Below are positions 57,691-64,000 of a DNA stretch of 64,000 nt, in pieces; position 1 is the first letter of the stretch, and every line of letters begins with the position of its first letter. The stretch comes from Roseateles subflavus (GTDB taxonomy: Bacteria > Pseudomonadota > Gammaproteobacteria > Burkholderiales > Burkholderiaceae_C). Below the pieces are notes generated by a model. It saw only the letters and a list, made by a program, of their open reading frames with translations. It was not told the origin of the DNA and searched no databases. Location of the stretch: the NCBI RefSeq assembly GCF_030285365.1, contig NZ_JASVDS010000003.1, positions 434,001 to 498,000 on the forward strand, given 5' to 3'. A program made the position numbers and the translations under genes.

Positions 57691-59583
57691 TCAGGACGGG
57701 ATCGGCTCGCCGATCTTCAGGAGGTGGGCGCTGCTGCGCTGCAGGGCCTCGTGGTTCTCGTACATCCACCAGACGGCGTCGCCGAACTCGGTCTTGTCTT
57801 CTTCGCGGGGCAGGGCGAAGACGCGCCCGGAGACGTCCGTGGCGCGCAGCTGCTCGGCGAGGCCTTCGCGGGTGCTGTCCTCGTCGATCAGGCGCATCGC
57901 CACCTGGAAGTAGTCCTCGTCGGTGGTGCTGACCAGCCAGTCCGGCATGCCCACCATGCGCAGGACGTCGCGGTCGCCGATGCTCAGCACTTCGTTGGCC
58001 ACATAGGCCACCGTGGGGATGCCCAGCAGGCAGGTGTCCACGGTGCTGTTGGTGTTGCCGAAGGGGAAGGCGGCCAGCGCGAGGTCGCACTGGGCCAGGT
58101 GTTCGAGGAACTGGCCGTAGGGGCGCGGCGGATGCAGCGTCATGTGGCGGAAGCGCGGGACCAGCAGTGCCTCGACCTGGTCGTAGGAAATGCCGCTGGC
58201 ACTGGCGAAGAAGTGGAAGTGCAGCGGGCGGCGGCTCTCGCGCTCCAGGCGCTCGCACAGCGCGAGGAAGCGGGGAGAGAGCTTCATCTGCGAGCTGTTG
58301 ATGGCGATGTGCACCTTGCCGTCGTCCGCGTGGCCGCGCACGATCTTGCTGACGTCCAGCTCTTCATGGGGCGTGAAGGTGCCGGCCGCCGTGCGCTCCA
58401 GGACCTTCATGCCGAACTCGTGGGCGGCCTCGCCATGGCCGGCCTGCACCAGGCTGTAGTCGATGGTGTCCATCATCGCGGGCGCCGGATGGCCCAGCGT
58501 CATGAACTGGATGGGCGCGAAGCGCTGGGCCGCCATCACGGGCGTCCACTCCGACATGCCGAGGCTCGGGTAATAGATGACGTCCGGCTGCAGGCGCACG
58601 AGTTGCGCCGCCATCGCGGACAGGGCGGTGATGCCCCGCAGCACGACGACCTCATCGAACAGGACCGAGGTGTCCTCCGTGTAGTAGTCCTCGTGCACCA
58701 GGCAGATGACCTTGAAGCGAGCGCGCAGCTGCTCGATGCTGGAGGCGTAGCTGCGATGCATGGCGTGACCGCAGCGCATGCGCTCCGCGACGACGACGAG
58801 CACCGGCTTGTCGGTCTTGCGATAGGCCCGGCTGCGGCTGCGCACGCCGTTCACCTCGCCGATGCGCCGCCAGATCGTGTTCAGCGAGGCCTTCAGGGCA
58901 TGCTTGTCGGGGCTGTCGGCATAGCTGCAGTGCATCCAGGCCGACGACAGTCCGAGCAGCGCCGTTGAGTTGGGGGACATCGTGGCCTGGCGCAGGCGCT
59001 CGTGGGCAGCGAACAGGAGGCGCCGGTTGGCCTCGCCAGTGGCGGAGTGCACGAACGGCGACGTCAGCCAGCCCATGGTCAGCATCAGCTGCCAGTCCGG
59101 CGGCAGCTGGACGACCGCGTGGGTCAGCTCCGGCGGCAGCTGGTCCAGTGAATAGAAGAGCGACAGGAAGAAGGCCTGCTGCCCCGTCATGGTCAGCGAG
59201 CCGTCGGGCGCCGTCTTGGCATGGAAGCGCATCAGATGGGCCGGGCCTGCGAAGCCGCTCAGCTCGAAGATGGCCTCGAGCGTGGCCTTGCGACCGCACA
59301 GGGCTGCGAACTGGGACTCGGTCAGCAGGAAGTGCGGCGAGTTGACCAGGCAGGTGACGGCCGCCGCGATGCGCGTATAGAAGCCGCGGCGGGCCTCCGG
59401 CGTCGGGCGCGGGCTCAGGACACCGATGCGGCCCCGGATGGCGGCGAGGAAATCAATGAGCTGGACCAGCAGCTCGGCGCCCTGAGACCATTGCTGCGTA
59501 TAGGCCGCTCGCTCCAATTGTGAGACGAGCACCAGTCCGTTGGTCTGGGCGGGAGGGGCGTCCGGTACAGGCTGCGAAGACAT
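57691..59583 (-). CDS. HMW1C-like N-glycosyltransferase (GT41 family)
   Basis: A 630-residue cytoplasmic protein close in length and layout to Haemophilus HMW1C and Actinobacillus NGT, enzymes that put a hexose on Asn of NxS/T sequons using UDP-sugars. The N-terminal half is an all-helical domain. The GT-B part shows QFMTLGHPAPAMMDTIDY near residues 359-376, SSQMKLSPRFL with K434 (equivalent by recall to the donor-binding Lys of NGT), LHFHFFASASGI, HPPRPYGQFLEHLAQCD, FPFGNTNSTVD (506-516) and VGMPDWLVSTTDEDYF. No TPR array is present, unlike eukaryotic OGT. It is the first gene of a ten-gene operon and divergent from the abundant secreted protein. A substrate there is inferred. Confidence 0.85.
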   Translation of the reverse strand: MSSQPVPDAPPAQTNGLVLVSQLERAAYTQQWSQGAELLVQLIDFLAAIRGRIGVLSPRPTPEARRGFYTRIAAAVTCLVNSPHFLLTESQFAALCGRKATLEAIFELSGFAGPAHLMRFHAKTAPDGSLTMTGQQAFFLSLFYSLDQLPPELTHAVVQLPPDWQLMLTMGWLTSPFVHSATGEANRRLLFAAHERLRQATMSPNSTALLGLSSAWMHCSYADSPDKHALKASLNTIWRRIGEVNGVRSRSRAYRKTDKPVLVVVAERMRCGHAMHRSYASSIEQLRARFKVICLVHEDYYTEDTSVLFDEVVVLRGITALSAMAAQLVRLQPDVIYYPSLGMSEWTPVMAAQRFAPIQFMTLGHPAPAMMDTIDYSLVQAGHGEAAHEFGMKVLERTAAGTFTPHEELDVSKIVRGHADDGKVHIAINSSQMKLSPRFLALCERLERESRRPLHFHFFASASGISYDQVEALLVPRFRHMTLHPPRPYGQFLEHLAQCDLALAAFPFGNTNSTVDTCLLGIPTVAYVANEVLSIGDRDVLRMVGMPDWLVSTTDEDYFQVAMRLIDEDSTREGLAEQLRATDVSGRVFALPREEDKTEFGDAVWWMYENHEALQRSSAHLLKIGEPIPS

Positions 59584-60087
59584 GGCTGACGATGGATGTT
59601 CGGCTGGAGGTGAGGCCGCGACGGGAAGCCCGGCCGCGGCGAAGGATGGGAGTGTGCCAGACTGAAGGGGGCCAAGTTCCCCCTCCGATCAAGCGCCGGG
59701 GACTCGTCTGGCGGAGCATCGGGGGCGCCGACTTTCGTGGTTCAGGGTAAGTCCGCACCTGCCGGCGCGAGGCCGCATGCCTATTAGGAGCCTCGTTGTT
59801 TTTGAGCGTCAGGTTGGACGAAAAGTGTACGGAGCGCTTGCCGTGGTCTCCGAATTGGCGCAAGGCCTCTGCTATGCTGAGCGCAACCTATCGAGTCTTG
59901 TCGCAATGACGACCAGCGCGGACAAGGTGGGGGACGCGATCACCAGCATCGTGGGGGAAGCTTGAGGTTTGGCAACTGATCCGGGCTTTCACTTCGTTGA
60001 CGCACCCTTGTGTTTCGGCATAATGGCGCGGCGCTGATCTGCGCTAGTTCGCGAATCTAAGTTCGTGTTGCAATATTCTTCGGAGAA
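59584..60087. promoter_or_regulatory. 504-bp divergent control region between the GT41 gene and the surface protein
   Basis: Lower in GC than its surroundings and without a supported gene; a 62-codon frame at 59777-59965 has no ribosome site. The surface-protein promoter lies at its right end. The minus-strand promoter of the GT41 operon is not identifiable by eye. Confidence 0.5.
59997..60025 (+). promoter_or_regulatory. strong sigma-70 promoter of the surface protein gene
   Basis: TTGACG (59997-60002), 16-bp spacer, CATAAT (60019-60024): ten of twelve consensus bases at good spacing, unusually close to consensus for this window. Transcription would start near 60031, leaving a leader of about 65 nt with GGAG at 60082-60085. 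Confidence 0.8.
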
Positions 60088-60096
60088 ATGATCAAT

Positions 60097-61494
60097 ATGA
60101 AAAGCTTCACCATCAAGGCGCTGGCTGTTGCTGCTGCTTCGGTGTGCGGGTCGGCTGCTATCGCTGGTACCGCTTCCGTGCCCGCTGGCGTGACCACTTA
60201 CGCCGTTGAGGCCCTGACCAGCACCACCGCTGTCACCCTGCCCGTCCTGTCGTACAAGATGGGCGTGGCTCGTACGAGCGCCCAAGACTTCACCGTGGTG
60301 ATCAAGCCCGTTGGCACCAGCACCTTTGATGGCACCGTCTGCAACAGCGCCAAGCCCGCTACCGTGGCTGCCAACGCTGTCAACGACATCACCGTCAGCC
60401 TGAAGCGTGCTTCTTCGAGCGAGTGCGCTTATGAAGTGGACATCACCAACGCTGCTGGTTCGGACACCAACCTGACCCTGAACTTCACCGGCCTGAAGCT
60501 GGCGTCGCACGGTCTGGCTGCTGGTGGTGCCGAGAAGGTCACCGTCGGTCTGTGGGACCTGGGCGAAACCGCTCGCATCGACAACAGCGCTGACCTGACC
60601 GTCACCGTTGCCAACTCGGCTCAAGCCGTGAGCATCCTGGCTGGCACCGACACCGGCACCACCGCTGACGTGGACAACACCAACGGCCCGCTGTTCGGCT
60701 TCTTCGCTCAGAACAACGACACCGCCACCACCGCCAAGGCTGCCTTCGTGGTGTCGAACAACCCGAACGGCTACAAGATCGCTGACGGTTCCACCCCCTA
60801 CGATCTGGCCAACGTCAACCACGCCACCAAGGTGTCGGTGACGATCTCCGGTGACTTCGACGGCGCTACGCTGACCAACGGTGCCGTGACCGGCGTGTCC
60901 GTGGCTCCCCTGACGGGCACCCCGACCGTGACCATGACCGGCACGACCGCTGCCAAGTTCGACCTGCTGCCTGCCAACTTCAACGCTGGCGTGGCTAACC
61001 AAGTCGTGAACGTGACCTTCGTGGCTTCGGGCACCAAGTCCCTGGGCACCGCTCGTTCCTTCGGCGTGTCCGCCCTGGTGGACAGCGTGGTCGGCGCTGA
61101 CGAAACCGTCGCCAACACGAACTTCTGGACGTGGGATGCCAACGCAATCGAACTGCGTGCCGCATTCTTCAACAACGACATGAGCGGTGGCAACTTCACC
61201 CGCTTCTTCTTCCAGAACGTGGGCGCAGACGCTGGCTACAGCGCTACCTGCCAGTCCGACGCTACTGCGAACGTCGTGTCCTACGGCACCGCCAAGACCG
61301 GCACCCTGCGCGCTGGCCAAACCGCCATCAACGCTGCTGACGTCTGCACCTTCTCGGGTGGCAAGCGTGGTTCGATCACCTTCGTGGTGAACGCACCTGC
61401 CAAGAACGTGAAGGGCGTGTACCAGCAAGCCGTGAACGGTCTGGCCGCTGGCTACCTGCCGCTGGAGCGTCCGTACGCTGGCAAGACCTACTAA
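60097..61494 (+). CDS. abundant secreted surface protein, S-layer-like
   Basis: A 465-residue exported protein: signal peptide MKSFTIKALAVAAASVCGSA with likely cleavage at AIA-GT after residue 23. The mature part is Thr/Ala/Val/Asn-rich and beta-rich, with four Cys arranged as two pairs (near residues 82/110 and 385/417). Five NxT sequons occur, at N125, N129, N207, N305 and N366. Codon use differs sharply from the neighbours: GCT for Ala, GGT and CGT are common, as in very highly expressed genes. A strong promoter and terminator flank it. ATG 60097 is chosen because GGAG would be only 2 nt from ATG 60088. S-layer identity is inferred; an abundant fibre or adhesin subunit is the alternative. 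Confidence 0.7.
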   Translation: MKSFTIKALAVAAASVCGSAAIAGTASVPAGVTTYAVEALTSTTAVTLPVLSYKMGVARTSAQDFTVVIKPVGTSTFDGTVCNSAKPATVAANAVNDITVSLKRASSSECAYEVDITNAAGSDTNLTLNFTGLKLASHGLAAGGAEKVTVGLWDLGETARIDNSADLTVTVANSAQAVSILAGTDTGTTADVDNTNGPLFGFFAQNNDTATTAKAAFVVSNNPNGYKIADGSTPYDLANVNHATKVSVTISGDFDGATLTNGAVTGVSVAPLTGTPTVTMTGTTAAKFDLLPANFNAGVANQVVNVTFVASGTKSLGTARSFGVSALVDSVVGADETVANTNFWTWDANAIELRAAFFNNDMSGGNFTRFFFQNVGADAGYSATCQSDATANVVSYGTAKTGTLRAGQTAINAADVCTFSGGKRGSITFVVNAPAKNVKGVYQQAVNGLAAGYLPLERPYAGKTY

Positions 61495-61521
61495 TCTCAG
61501 GTCTTCAGACTTACGTCTGGC

Positions 61522-61550
61522 AAAAGGGCACCTTCGGGTGCCCTTTTTTT
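61522..61550 (+). terminator. strong intrinsic terminator of the surface protein gene
   Basis: AAAAGGGCACC (61522-61532), TTCG tetraloop, GGTGCCCTTTT (61537-61547), with the T-run continuing to 61550. A smaller stem, CAGAC/GTCTG, precedes it at 61506-61519. Confidence 0.95.
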
Positions 61551-62031
61551 GTTTGGCGGGTGCTACGGATGTATCCAGCTGAACAGCGTCGGGGGCTGGT
61601 TTCATCCGTGCCGGCCGGGGCTGCTGGGATTCATGCGGGCCCGTGAGGGCCTCGGCGCATGAGGGGTGCGCGGCAGGATGCCAGGGCTGCGCTGCTGATC
61701 TGGCGGACGCCCGGGCTGATCCCGTCGACACCCGCCGGGAGGCTTGCGGTGAGAAGGCGGAGCTGCGTCGGCAGTGACGCACCGGGCCGCTTGCAGGTGC
61801 TCGCGTGGATGCCCGCGCAGGTGCCCCGCAGGTGGCCCCGCAGCGCGACCCAGGCGTCAGGCGGTGGCCGGCCTTCTGGCTGACATCCTGCGTGACGTCG
61901 TGGGGGGGCGTCATGGGTGACGTCATCCGTGGTGCCATGGTGGTTGCTGACGGGCCGGTCTCGGCGCATGCCTTCCGAGGGTATGCGATGCCGATGTCAT
62001 AATGCGCCCGTTTCCGGACCCTGAGCGCCCT
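61551..62031. other. 480-bp gap before gspG
   Basis: No gene is supported. The 8-bp palindrome TGACGTCA lies at 61918-61925 and related TGACGTC sequences occur nearby (61892-61898). CATAAT at 61998-62003 is a candidate -10 box for gspG, about 30 bp before its ATG; the -35 is unclear. Confidence 0.4.
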
Positions 62032-62493
62032 ATGCAAACCTCCGTCGCTACCTCTGCCCCCCGTCGATCCACGCGCGGCTTCACGCTGCTTGAAATGCTG
62101 GTGGTGCTGGTGATCGTCGGCATGCTGCTGGGGCTCGTGGGCCCGCGGGTCTACAAGATGCTGGACCGTGGCAGCGCCACGACCGCCAATGCCCAGATCC
62201 GCCTCCTGCGTGGCCAGGTGGAGAATCTCCGCATGGACATCGGCCGCTACCCGACGGCGGAAGAGGGCCTGGGCACCCTTCTGAAGGCGCCGGCCGATCC
62301 GGCCACGGCGGCCCGCTGGCGCGGTCCCTACCTGGACGATGTGAGTCTGCCTCTGGACCCCTGGGGCACGCCCTATCAGTACAGCGTCCCCGGACGCGAT
62401 GGCCAGCCCTATGCGCTCTACTCCTTCGGCGCCGACCGCAAGGCCGGTGGCACCGGCGACGATGCGGACCTGGGGCTGCTGCCGCCGCAATAA
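62032..62493 (+). CDS. gspG: type II secretion major pseudopilin GspG
   Basis: Major pseudopilin forming the secretion piston. It has 153 residues. The prepilin-peptidase site is RGFTLLEMLVVLVIVGMLLGLVGP, with the conserved Glu at +5. YPTAEEGLGTLLKAP, PYLDDVSLPLDPWGTPYQY and SFGADRKAGGTGDDADL are the usual C-terminal calcium-site region. ATG 62032 gives a 17-residue leader. The first gene of the cluster, with its own candidate promoter, beside the surface protein gene. Confidence 0.94.
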   Translation: MQTSVATSAPRRSTRGFTLLEMLVVLVIVGMLLGLVGPRVYKMLDRGSATTANAQIRLLRGQVENLRMDIGRYPTAEEGLGTLLKAPADPATAARWRGPYLDDVSLPLDPWGTPYQYSVPGRDGQPYALYSFGADRKAGGTGDDADLGLLPPQ

Positions 62494-62505
62494 GCGATTG
62501 CTTCC

Positions 62506-62895
62506 ATGAGCCGGTCACGGCGCGGCTTCACGCTGCTCGAAGTGCTGGTGGTGCTGGCCCTCCTGGGCCTGGCGGCAGGCGTGGCCGCGCCGCGGGCCAT
62601 GCAGGCGATGGCAGGCGCCCAGGAGCGCGGGTGGCGTAACGACGTGATGGCGCGCATCGAGTCCCTCCCGGCGCGCGCCTTTCTTTCCGGGCAGCCCATC
62701 AGCATGACGGCCGAGGCCCTGCTTCGCGAACTGCCGCCGCCCCGTGACGGCATCACCCTCGAGCTGCGTCAGCCGCTGCGCTACACGGCGCTCGGGCTGG
62801 CCGTGGGCGGGGAGCTGCGCCTGGCCTTCGATGCCCGCCCTGCCGAGCGCTGGCGTGTGGAGCCGGCGACGGGCCGCATCACGGTGACTCCCTGA
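62506..62895 (+). CDS. gspH: type II secretion minor pseudopilin GspH-like
   Basis: A 129-residue prepilin-like protein with a short leader and cleavage at RRGFTLLEVLVVLALLGLA (Glu +5 conserved). It is shorter than typical GspH (about 170 residues) and the C-terminal beta-sheet part is minimal. Position after gspG supports the assignment. It starts 12 bp after gspG. Confidence 0.8.
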   Translation: MSRSRRGFTLLEVLVVLALLGLAAGVAAPRAMQAMAGAQERGWRNDVMARIESLPARAFLSGQPISMTAEALLRELPPPRDGITLELRQPLRYTALGLAVGGELRLAFDARPAERWRVEPATGRITVTP

Positions 62896-62905
62896 GCGGC
62901 CGCCC

Positions 62906-63355
62906 ATGAGACGAGTCCCGTCCCTGCCGGCGCGTGGTGCGCGAGGCTTCAGCCTGCTGGAAGCCATCGTGGCGCTGACCATTCTCGGCACCAGCACCGT
63001 GGCGTTGATGGCATGGCTGCAGCAGAGTCGCGACACCCTCCTGCGCGTGGAGCGCGCGCGCGACGAAGCACAGCTGCAACTGGACGCCCAGGCCTGGTTG
63101 CTGACCCTGAATCCCTCCCTCCGCCGCGAAGGCGAGGTGGACCTCGGCGGCCTGCAGCTGCGCTGGACCAGCGAGCTCGTCGGTCCCGAGCGGGACGAGA
63201 ACGACTATGGCGGCAACCTCCAGCCGCTGTGGCGGCTCGGGCTCTACCGCATCCACGCACAGGCCCGCCGGGGTGAGGTGACGGCCAGCTGGGTGCAGAC
63301 GCAGGCGGGCTGGCGGCAGCGCGACCAGGTCGGCCTGTCATCGGGAGGGCCGTGA
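62906..63355 (+). CDS. gspI: type II secretion minor pseudopilin GspI
   Basis: A 149-residue minor pseudopilin, cleavage site ARGFSLLEAIVALTILG. It is part of the GspI-J-K tip complex. ATG 62906 lies 10 bp after gspH. Its stop TGA overlaps the gspJ ATG (TGATG), so translation is coupled. Confidence 0.85.
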   Translation: MRRVPSLPARGARGFSLLEAIVALTILGTSTVALMAWLQQSRDTLLRVERARDEAQLQLDAQAWLLTLNPSLRREGEVDLGGLQLRWTSELVGPERDENDYGGNLQPLWRLGLYRIHAQARRGEVTASWVQTQAGWRQRDQVGLSSGGP

Positions 63356-64000
63356 TGGCTGCGCGGCATCTTCAGGCGCGTCGACACCACCCTCCGCGTG
63401 CGTCCCGGGGGCTCACCCTCCTGGAGCTGATGGTGACGCTCATGATCGTCTCGATGGCGGTGGGCCTGCTCGGGCAGCTGATGCACCAGATGAGCCAGGT
63501 GGAGCGTCGCCTGGAGGAGGAGGGCGCTTCGCCTTCCGTGCACTGGGCCTCCCGGCTGGCGCTGCGCGGGATGGTCGAGTCCGCGCTGCCCGAGTTTGTC
63601 AGCCGCCCCAATTTCTTCACCGGCGATGCCCGCCAGGTCCGCCTGGCCAGTGCGGAAGCGCTGGAGTTGCCGGGCAGTGCCCAGGGGCGGCTGCAGCTGC
63701 GCTTCGAGGGCTCGAGTCTGCCGGGGGGTGAGCAGCGCCTGGTTCTTGAACTGGAGGGAGCGGGCGGCATCGATGCACCGGCACCGCGCCCGACCGTGCT
63801 GCTGAGCTGGCGAGGGGAACCGGGCCGCATCGACTACCTGGACGAGCAGGGCCGCTGGCAGGTCCAGTGGCCCTACGACCTCGAGGTGCTGCGGCGGCCG
63901 CCGCGCGTGATGCGCCTGCACCTGCCGGCGTCGCAAGGGGGGGATCTCTGGCTGAGCATCGCCACCACCCAGGGGCCTCGGCCGAGCCTGGCCGACTGGA
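63355..64000 (+). CDS. gspJ: type II secretion minor pseudopilin GspJ, 3' end cut by window edge
   Basis: 215 codons are open to the window end. The leader is 19 residues with cleavage at RGLTLLELMVTLMIVSMAVG; Leu replaces the usual Phe at +1, though Glu +5 is kept. The following ELMVTLMIVSMAVGLLGQLM is the membrane helix. Length and the gspG-H-I order support GspJ. The remaining gsp genes would lie beyond the window. Confidence 0.85.
   Translation, partial: MAARHLQARRHHPPRASRGLTLLELMVTLMIVSMAVGLLGQLMHQMSQVERRLEEEGASPSVHWASRLALRGMVESALPEFVSRPNFFTGDARQVRLASAEALELPGSAQGRLQLRFEGSSLPGGEQRLVLELEGAGGIDAPAPRPTVLLSWRGEPGRIDYLDEQGRWQVQWPYDLEVLRRPPRVMRLHLPASQGGDLWLSIATTQGPRPSLADW

Noticed and set aside
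59777-59965. Small 62-codon plus-strand frame in the divergent control region
   Set aside because: No ribosome site, no recognisable family, and it lies upstream of a strong promoter.
61659-61883. 74-codon frame in the gap before gspG
   Set aside because: No start signal or family similarity; Arg-rich composition typical of chance frames.
59989-62490. Minus-strand frame of about 830 codons opposite the surface protein and gspG
   Set aside because: The plus strand has promoter, ribosome site, signal peptide, terminator and codon bias; the antisense product is Gly/Val/His-rich with no family features.

Overview
The window is a GC-rich chromosomal segment from a betaproteobacterium. The gene content points to Burkholderiales: a Bug-type tripartite-tricarboxylate binding protein, a DUF4148 protein, the order rhodanese-grxC-secB-gpsA-trmL-comF, and a coxB-coxA-ctaG-coxC-SURF1-ctaA-ctaB-sco locus next to rpoH. 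I cannot fix the genus. No tRNA, rRNA, CRISPR array, transposase or integrase was seen.

Layout. 1-9.8 kb: the start of gpmA (minus strand, cut by the window edge), a porin / PstS-like / chemoreceptor operon, then rhodanese, grxC, secB, gpsA, a Bug protein, trmL and comF (minus), and a methyltransferase-like gene. 10.3-19.5 kb: a complete aa3-type cytochrome c oxidase locus with its copper and heme A assembly genes. 19.8-26.9 kb: a DUF1877 gene, then on the minus strand rpoH (perfect CIRCE operator upstream), cheW, a MASE1-CHASE-PAS hybrid histidine kinase, and ychF. 27-35.4 kb: a UbiH-like hydroxylase, dsbC, a DUF3429 membrane protein, an M61 peptidase, a DUF3108 protein, an enoyl-CoA hydratase, a DUF4148 protein, and lysS (minus). 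35.5-45.6 kb: a ten-gene plus-strand surface-glycan cluster with wlbA-wbpD-wbpE (diacetamido-uronic acid branch), two further DegT-type aminotransferases, a hexapeptide acyltransferase, a Wzx-like flippase, two glycosyltransferases and a phosphoglycosyl transferase. 46.4-49.5 kb: cysD, cysN and cysC.

49.5-63.4 kb is the most interesting part. A tightly packed ten-gene minus-strand operon begins with an HMW1C-like (GT41) cytoplasmic N-glycosyltransferase. It continues with a DegT aminotransferase, a WbqC protein, a methyltransferase, two tandem paralogous propeller proteins, a GNAT acetyltransferase, a second methyltransferase, an FAD/NAD-binding protein and a third methyltransferase-like protein. 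Divergent from it, across about 500 bp, lies a secreted 465-residue Thr/Ala/Val-rich protein. It has a near-consensus promoter, codon use of a very highly expressed gene, five NxT sequons, and a strong terminator. It looks like an S-layer or other abundant surface protein. Immediately downstream are type II secretion pseudopilin genes gspG, gspH, gspI and gspJ, the last cut by the window end.

My working hypothesis is a surface-protein system. The abundant protein would be N-glycosylated in the cytoplasm by the GT41 enzyme, elaborated or accompanied by the operon's sugar-modifying enzymes, exported by Sec, and carried across the outer membrane by the adjacent type II system. The co-location, sequons and codon bias are visible in the sequence; the functional link is inference.
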